From the NCBI GenBank assembly GCA_963824105.1, contig CAWGNN010000011.1, forward strand, positions 124,001 to 188,000: DNA of 64,000 bases, given 5' to 3'. How positions within the stretch are numbered: position 1 is the first letter of the stretch; each line of letters begins with the position of its first letter. Shown piece after piece: positions 59,417-64,000 of this stretch. The notes beneath the pieces were generated by a model. It searched no databases. It was not told the origin of the DNA and worked only from the letters and a program-made list of their open reading frames with translations. Made by a program: the position numbers and the translations under genes. This DNA is from CAWDVB01 sp963824105 (GTDB taxonomy: Bacteria; Actinomycetota; Actinomycetes; Propionibacteriales; Nocardioidaceae).

Positions 59417-60472
59417 ATGACCTCCCTGGTGCGCACGGGCGTAGCGGCGGTGCTGCGGGCGTATCGCGCGAGCGGCGCGGACCGACCATTCGGCGACCCG
59501 CTCCCCGCGCACGGTGTGGCGATGGAGGGCTACTTCTGGCGTTTCGCCGATCCTGCGACCGGGCGCGTCGTGATTGCGCTCAACGGGGTGAACCGGGCCG
59601 ACGACGGGACGTGGTCAACTCTCGGTCTTGCGGCGCATCCCCATGGCTTTCTGCACACCTCGGCTCACCCGCTGGGCCTCGCCTCCGCGGACGGGCTGGG
59701 GGCGTTTGCCGGAGACTCGTTCCGCGGCACAGCGGATCGCTTGCGGGTCGACCTCGCTCCGGATGCCCGGCTCGACGTCGAGATCACGAACCCGGTGCCC
59801 TGGCCGCGCAGGAGCTTCGGCGGCTCGAGCGTCTTCCAGTCAGTTCCCGCGCTGAACCAGTACTGGCACCCGTGGCTCCTCGGAGGGGCTGCGCACGGAC
59901 ATGCTGTCCTCGGCGCGGAGACCTGGGAGCTCGACGGCTGGTCGGTCTATGCGGAGAAGAACTGGGGCAAGGACGGCTTTCCCGACTCGTGGTGGTGGGG
60001 ACAGGCCCAGGGTTTCGCCGATCCGTCTGTGTGCGTCGCCTTCGCAGGCGGCGAGATCGCTGCCGGGCCGATCCGGACCACGGTAACTGCCGTTGTCGTG
60101 CTTCTGCCCGGCGGCAAGCTCATCCGTCTGGGCGACCCGCTGGTGTCGCCGGTCCATGCAGAGGTCAGCGACGAGCGGTGGGCGCTGCACGGGCGCAGCG
60201 CCCAATGGCGCGTCGATATCGAGGGATCAGGCAGCCTGGACCTTGCGCACGTGCTTCCCGTCCCCCTACCCGCTGAGCGACGCAACGTTCCCGGAGCTAT
60301 CGAGCACCTTGGGGCCACCATGCGAGTCACGGTCCGCCGCTGGGGCCGGGTCATCTGGGAGGGCGAGTCGAACCTTGCCGCTCTCGAGCACGGCGGGATC
60401 GACCGGGCGCGCGCCGAGGTCGAGCGACGGGGACACGGACCGGACGCTGTCGACGCTCCTCCGGTGCAGTAG
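59417..60472 (+). CDS. Tocopherol cyclase-like protein
   Basis: A 351-residue protein with features of the tocopherol cyclase family: MEGYFWRFADPATGRVVIAL near the N-terminus, QSVPALNQYWHPWLLGG and the conserved WSVYAEKNWGKDGFPDSWWW. The fold is two beta-barrels. In phototrophs the enzyme makes the chroman ring of vitamin E; homologues in actinobacteria are of unknown substrate, and no homogentisate or prenyl genes lie nearby. ATG 59417. Confidence 0.82.
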   Translation: MTSLVRTGVAAVLRAYRASGADRPFGDPLPAHGVAMEGYFWRFADPATGRVVIALNGVNRADDGTWSTLGLAAHPHGFLHTSAHPLGLASADGLGAFAGDSFRGTADRLRVDLAPDARLDVEITNPVPWPRRSFGGSSVFQSVPALNQYWHPWLLGGAAHGHAVLGAETWELDGWSVYAEKNWGKDGFPDSWWWGQAQGFADPSVCVAFAGGEIAAGPIRTTVTAVVVLLPGGKLIRLGDPLVSPVHAEVSDERWALHGRSAQWRVDIEGSGSLDLAHVLPVPLPAERRNVPGAIEHLGATMRVTVRRWGRVIWEGESNLAALEHGGIDRARAEVERRGHGPDAVDAPPVQ

Positions 60473-60765
60473 CCACGGCGACGGATCGGCCGACAAGCGA
60501 TCTGGGCGACCCGCTTGAGCGGTGTCCGACGGGCGCCCTGGCGCATCCGCTCGGATCGCGGCCATCTTGGCAGTGGCCAAGTCGCGAACTGTAAGAGCGC
60601 CAGCGACACCGCGCTTCCCGCAGGGGCGACATTCGACAACTCCGAGCCGTCGCGGCATCCCGGCTCCACCACGGCGATCGAAACCCCGGGAGTGGTTCGG
60701 AGGACACGGAACGGCGGGCGAAGGAGGAGGGGCGTGCGCGTCGACGCCCCAGGGCAACCTCGTGG

Positions 60766-61062
60766 TCAGCGGATGTGCCTAGTCTCCACTGGGGCTCCGT
60801 CGACGGTAACCCTGCACCTGCCGTCGGTGAGGAGGCCCTCGCCGGGTCCGTTGCCGATGCTGAGCGTGAGGTGGAGGTCGTGACGCTTGCCGTCAGCCTC
60901 CACCGCGCCGTGCAGTTCGCCAAGACCGAACCACGACCAGGTGCGTCGCGCGATCTCGCGGCCGTCCCACTCGAGCACGAAGCCGCGCCCGATCTCGTTG
61001 CGCGTGACAGTGATGCGGTGGCCCTCGTACGTCGCCTCCCAGCGCGTCGTGATGAACCCCAT
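60766..61062 (-). CDS. Hypothetical small beta-rich protein
   Basis: A 98-residue protein: ITTRWEATYEGHRITVTRNE, FVLEWDGREIARRTWSWFGL, LHLTLSIGNGPGEGLL and CRVTVDGAPVE. Alternating strands and glycines suggest a small beta-sandwich. No family recognised. It ends inside an otherwise empty 60473-61062 region; the 60473-60765 part holds no supported gene. Confidence 0.55.
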   Translation of the reverse strand: MGFITTRWEATYEGHRITVTRNEIGRGFVLEWDGREIARRTWSWFGLGELHGAVEADGKRHDLHLTLSIGNGPGEGLLTDGRCRVTVDGAPVETRHIR

Positions 61063-61332
61063 GCGGGCGAACCCCCTTCAGCCGGGCAGGCCAGCGAGTC
61101 ACGGCCATCGGCCTTTGGAGCGGTCCGTCCCAGTAAAGCGCCATCCAGTCGCGATCAACACCGGGCGTACCTGGGCAGGCTAGTCGGCTGGCCAGGTGTG
61201 CTGACCACGATCCCCGCCGTGTCACGTCGACGCGGGGCCAGCACCGGGGTCTAGATGCACGTGAGGTGTACGAGTGCGGGATTACGAAGGCCCTGATTCT
61301 GCGTTTCCGCTGGTCAAGGTCAGGTTCTGTAT

Positions 61333-61407
61333 TGGTGGGCGATACTGGGTTTGAACCAGTGACCTCTTCCGTGTCAAGGAAGCGCGCTACCACTGCGCCA
61401 ATCGCCC
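61333..61407 (-). tRNA. tRNA-Val (GAC)
   Basis: The minus strand folds into a full cloverleaf with anticodon arm CTTCCTTGACACGGAAG, T-loop GGTTCAAACCC and acceptor stem GGGCGAT/ATCGCCC. The CCA end is encoded. It is the last of a Gly-Cys-Val cluster. Confidence 0.95.
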
Positions 61408-61438
61408 GCGATCTGTCCGGCCGGAGCCGAACTTCTCG

Positions 61439-61509
61439 AGGTGGAGACGGGATTTGAACCCGTGTAGACGGATTTGCAGTCCGTTGCCTCGCCTCTCGGC
61501 CACTCCACC
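61439..61509 (-). tRNA. tRNA-Cys (GCA)
   Basis: Cloverleaf on the minus strand with acceptor GGTGGAG/CTCCACC, anticodon arm CGGACTGCAAATCCG and T-loop GGTTCAAATCC. CCA is not encoded. Confidence 0.95.
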
Positions 61510-61536
61510 AAGGAGGGGACCTGGGACCCTTCTCCG

Positions 61537-61609
61537 AGCGGACGACGAGGCTCGAACTCGCGACCTCAACCTTGGCAAGGTTGCGCTCTACCAACTGAGC
61601 TACGTCCGC
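61537..61609 (-). tRNA. tRNA-Gly (GCC)
   Basis: Cloverleaf on the minus strand with acceptor GCGGACG/CGTCCGC, anticodon arm CAACCTTGCCAAGGTTG and T-loop AGTTCGAGCCT. CCA is not encoded. First in the cluster by direction of transcription. Confidence 0.95.
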
Positions 61610-61726
61610 CTGCTACTTCGGCCAGGACGGGTCCCGGCCGACGTGCGTGGAAACTTTAGCCGACCTCCTGGGATTGACCAATTCGGGCACCGGCGCCGTG
61701 CGTGGCGTGGGATCTATGGTCAGTAC

Positions 61727-62548
61727 ATGCGGGTGTGGGCGAACGGTCGGTTGCTGGGCGATCCGAGCGAGGCGGCGGTCAGTGCCGTTGACCACGGCTT
61801 CACGGTCGGGGACGGGGTCTTCGAGTCGGTGAAGGTGGTCGACGGGCAGCCGTTCGCGCTGACCCGGCATCTGGGCCGTCTGGCCGCGTCCGCCGCGGGG
61901 CTCGGGCTTCCCGTGCTCGACGAGGAGCGGGTCCGTTCGGCGGTCGCGGAGGTCCTGGCGGGGGAGCAGCCGCACCTGGGCAGGCTCCGCATCACCTACA
62001 CGGCAGGTCCGGCACCGATGGGGTCCTCGCGCGGGGACGGGCCGGCGTCGCTCGTCGTGGTCACGGACGCACTCACGCCATGGGCGGGAGTCGCCTCGGC
62101 CGTGGTCGTCCCGTGGGTGCGCAACGACCGAGGTGCAGCGGCTGGTTTGAAGACGACTTCGTACGCCGAGAACGTGATCGCCCTCGCCTATGCCCACGAC
62201 CGCGGCGCCGGCGAGGCGATCTTCGCCAACACCCGCGACAACCTCTGCGAAGGCACCGGCTCCAACGTCTTCTACGTCGTCGACGGCCAACTGCGGACGC
62301 CGAGCCTGGCGTCAGGGTGCCTGGCCGGGATCACCCGAGACCTGATCATCGAGTGGTGCGGTGCTCTGGAGTGCGACGAGCAGGTCGGGGTGCTGAACAC
62401 GGCCGAGGAGATCTTCTTGGCGTCCACCACGCGGGACATCCAGCCAGTGGGGAGCATCGATGGCCGTGAGTTGCCCGCGCCGGGGCCGGTCACGGCGGCG
62501 GCGATGCGCACCTGGGCCGAACGAGAGCCTCAGGACTCCGACCCCTAG
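61727..62548 (+). CDS. pabC: Aminotransferase class IV, 4-amino-4-deoxychorismate lyase-like
   Basis: A 273-residue fold-type IV PLP enzyme. FTVGDGVFESVKVVDGQPF holds the conserved start, KTTSYAENVIALAYAHDRGA the PLP lysine, and EAIFANTRDNLCEGTGSNVF and EEIFLASTTRDIQPV the cofactor-binding loops. The size and DHGF..GDGVFE pattern favour PabC (p-aminobenzoate for folate) over branched-chain or D-amino acid aminotransferases, but this is not certain. ATG 61727, close behind the divergent tRNA cluster. Confidence 0.78.
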   Translation: MRVWANGRLLGDPSEAAVSAVDHGFTVGDGVFESVKVVDGQPFALTRHLGRLAASAAGLGLPVLDEERVRSAVAEVLAGEQPHLGRLRITYTAGPAPMGSSRGDGPASLVVVTDALTPWAGVASAVVVPWVRNDRGAAAGLKTTSYAENVIALAYAHDRGAGEAIFANTRDNLCEGTGSNVFYVVDGQLRTPSLASGCLAGITRDLIIEWCGALECDEQVGVLNTAEEIFLASTTRDIQPVGSIDGRELPAPGPVTAAAMRTWAEREPQDSDP

Positions 62549-62590
62549 AGCAAGACCTTTGCGACAAATGCCCTGGTCGCGCTGGAATTA

Positions 62591-62625
62591 GACGGGGCCG
62601 CTGCCCCCGCGGCAGCGGCCCCGTC
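62591..62625. terminator. Bidirectional terminator after pabC
   Basis: A perfect 15-bp stem (GACGGGGCCGCTGCC at 62591-62605 with 62611-62625) and a 5-base loop between the convergent pabC-like and SsgA-family genes. Confidence 0.85.
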
Positions 62626-62666
62626 CTAGAGAGAGATTCGCAGTAGTTCGCAGTCAGGTGAGTGGT

Positions 62667-63107
62667 TCAGGCCCCTGCTGCCTCGAGGATGGCCGCAATG
62701 GCGCCGTCCACGTCGAGGAATGTGTGCTCCTGGCCACGCGGGACCGCGCGGAGCATCTTGTCGTTGAAAGTGCGCATGTGCTCGGTCGGGATCTGCACCA
62801 GCGCCTCGCCGTCCGGCGAGCAGAGTTCGAGGATGACCACGGCGCGCCCGTCGGTGTCCAGGCACGGCCACACGTGCACGTCACCGTCACCGGTGGGCTC
62901 GTGGATCCCGTCGATCAGCAGGTCTCTGCTGAAGCTCCAGCGCACCAGTCCCGCAGCGGTGTCGAACGTTGCCGTCACGGCGTATGGGTCCTGGGAGGCG
63001 AAGTTGAAGTCGGCTTCGATCGGCATCGCGGTACCCCGGGAGTCGACCAGGTCGAGCCTCGCGTGCTGATGCACGGTCAGGGGGCTGGTCTTGATCTGAC
63101 GGTCCAT
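62667..63107 (-). CDS. SsgA/SsgB-family sporulation and cell division regulator
   Basis: A 146-residue SsgA-like protein, a family confined to actinobacteria that positions FtsZ. Signatures are SQDPYAVTATFDTAAGLVRW, SFSRDLLIDGIHEPTGDGDV, VWPCLDTDGRAVVILEL and SSPDGEALVQIP-like CSPDGEALVQIPTEHM. ATG 63107 (MDRQIKTSPLTV) gives the usual length. In non-sporulating relatives a single copy is common. Confidence 0.86.
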   Translation of the reverse strand: MDRQIKTSPLTVHQHARLDLVDSRGTAMPIEADFNFASQDPYAVTATFDTAAGLVRWSFSRDLLIDGIHEPTGDGDVHVWPCLDTDGRAVVILELCSPDGEALVQIPTEHMRTFNDKMLRAVPRGQEHTFLDVDGAIAAILEAAGA

Positions 63108-63309
63108 GATCGCTTTCTCTCTCGCTAGCTTCTGCTCTCTACTGGTGAGACGAGCCGATCGGCGGGGTATGACGATGATTTCGCGATCTATCTCGAGAAT
63201 TCTGCGAAACCGCATTTCTGCCCCGCGAATCCGCTGGCAAGCCCCTGATCGGCAGGGCACGCCCGGACCCTGAGGAATCGGTAGGCTCCGAAGAGGGAGA
63301 GGGGAGACC

Positions 63310-63822
63310 GTGGGCTCCGGGAACACGCCAACTGAGCCTCCGGCAGGAGGGTCCGAGGAAGGCCCGGAGCCGCGAGGGCGAGGCCGGGTGCCTCGAACCG
63401 AGCGACGCGGGCGCATTCACAACGCCCTTCACCGCAACCCTGCCACCGGTGTCGTGGTCAAGACGATCGTGACCCTGGCCGGCGCGGTGGTCATGGCCGC
63501 CGGCATGGTGATGATGGTGACCCCCGGTCCCGGACTGGTGGTTCTCGTGCTCGGCCTGGCCATCCTGGCCACCGAGTGGGAATGGGCCGACTCGGTGCTG
63601 GACCTCGCGCGCAGGGCGCTGGAGAGATCCCGGGCCAAGGCCGCAGCCCTGGACCCCGCGACGCGCCGGCGCTACCTCCTGATGTGGTCGGGCGGGGTCG
63701 CCGGAGTCGTCGTCTTGGTCGTCGTCCTGGTCTGGATCTTCGGCTGGCCGACGTTCTTCCTCAACGTCTGGGACTGGCTGCAATCCCGGGCGGGTTTGCT
63801 CACCGATCTGCCTGTCACCTGA
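63310..63822 (+). CDS. PGPGW-family membrane protein (TIGR02611-like)
   Basis: A 170-residue protein with a charged N-terminus and three hydrophobic segments (VKTIVTLAGAVVMAAGMVMM, LVVLVLGLAILATEW, GVAGVVVLVVVLVWIFG). The conserved TPGPGLVVL motif between the first two marks the PGPGW family, of unknown function. GTG 63310; divergent from the SsgA-family gene. Confidence 0.82.
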   Translation: MGSGNTPTEPPAGGSEEGPEPRGRGRVPRTERRGRIHNALHRNPATGVVVKTIVTLAGAVVMAAGMVMMVTPGPGLVVLVLGLAILATEWEWADSVLDLARRALERSRAKAAALDPATRRRYLLMWSGGVAGVVVLVVVLVWIFGWPTFFLNVWDWLQSRAGLLTDLPVT

Positions 63823-63857
63823 GGCGAAGCCGATGAGGTAGCCTTCTCGGCGCACAC

Positions 63858-63932
63858 GGGCGATTGGCGCAGTGGTAGCGCGCTTCGTTCACACCGAAGA
63901 GGTCACTGGTTCGAACCCAGTATCGCCCACCA
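63858..63932 (+). tRNA. tRNA-Val (CAC)
   Basis: Cloverleaf with acceptor GGGCGAT/ATCGCCC, anticodon arm CTTCGTTCACACCGAAG and encoded CCA. It differs from the tRNA-Val(GAC) at 61333-61407 at only about four positions, two of which are a compensated base pair. Confidence 0.95.
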
Positions 63933-63947
63933 GAGAAGATGCAGGTC

Positions 63948-63979
63948 AGGGGCCAGTTTCCAACAGGAGACCGGCCCCT
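63948..63979 (+). terminator. Probable terminator of tRNA-Val (CAC)
   Basis: AGGGGCC (63948-63954) pairs with GGCCCCT (63973-63979), followed by TT. Sixteen bases after the tRNA. Confidence 0.5.
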
Positions 63980-64000
63980 TTGCCATGCCTGTGTCACCAA

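Overview
The window comes from a high-GC actinobacterium. The closest fit is a Nocardioides-like member of the Propionibacteriales. The signs are the DUF3000/RNase D pair next to hemE-hemY-hemQ, an SsgA-family cell-division gene, a stand-alone LigD-type polymerase, a Gly-Cys-Val tRNA cluster, a chemotaxis operon and frequent GTG starts. This placement is inferred from gene content, not from a search.

Layout. 1-10.8 kb is core chromosome: a 5'-truncated HrpA helicase with an apparent frameshift, a MazF-like protein, RNase D, DUF3000, the coproporphyrin-type heme genes (hemE, hemY/cgoX, hemQ) and an aldo/keto reductase. 10.8-13.3 kb is a small AT-richer islet inserted in the 3' end of msrB; it left the old msrB tail behind and carries a predicted secreted protein and a membrane protein. 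13.3-18.7 kb holds msrB, a LigD-type polymerase, small genes and an ATP-dependent DNA ligase.

18.57-33.86 kb is an integrative and mobilizable element of about 15.3 kb, inserted by its own serine recombinase into the ligase gene at the codons of the catalytic KWD motif. The element supplies a new 5' end that restores the ligase frame; the displaced native 5' end lies at 33.82-33.96 kb. The mobility half carries a MobF relaxase, an excisionase-like HTH gene, iteron-like repeats, a possible nick-site palindrome and the recombinase. The cargo is the main find: a compact RiPP-type biosynthetic operon. It encodes an HExxH peptide-hydroxylase-like enzyme, a PqqD-like recognition protein, a 59-residue candidate precursor followed by a hairpin, a radical SAM/SPASM maturase, a PhyH-type dioxygenase, a GNAT acetyltransferase, an SDR, a stand-alone borosin-type N-methyltransferase, an MFS exporter and a TylF-type methyltransferase, with a convergent serine hydrolase. 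I do not recognise this combination as a described pathway.

33.94-35.45 kb is a second islet with a DUF1778/GNAT toxin-antitoxin pair, inserted at the ligase start codon between 13-bp direct repeats exactly 1500 bp apart. 35.5-64 kb is chromosome again: zapE, a HipA-like/DUF3037 pair, lpdA, a sirohydrochlorin chelatase-like gene, glyA, a chemotaxis operon (double-PAS soluble receptor, cheW, cheA, cheX-like genes, two cheY, cheR, and divergent cheB), a GH32 glycosidase, an NrfD/4Fe-4S/cupredoxin redox set next to a NarL/NarX-like two-component system, a cold-shock gene, a tocopherol-cyclase-like gene, four tRNAs, a pabC-like gene, an SsgA-family gene and a PGPGW membrane protein.
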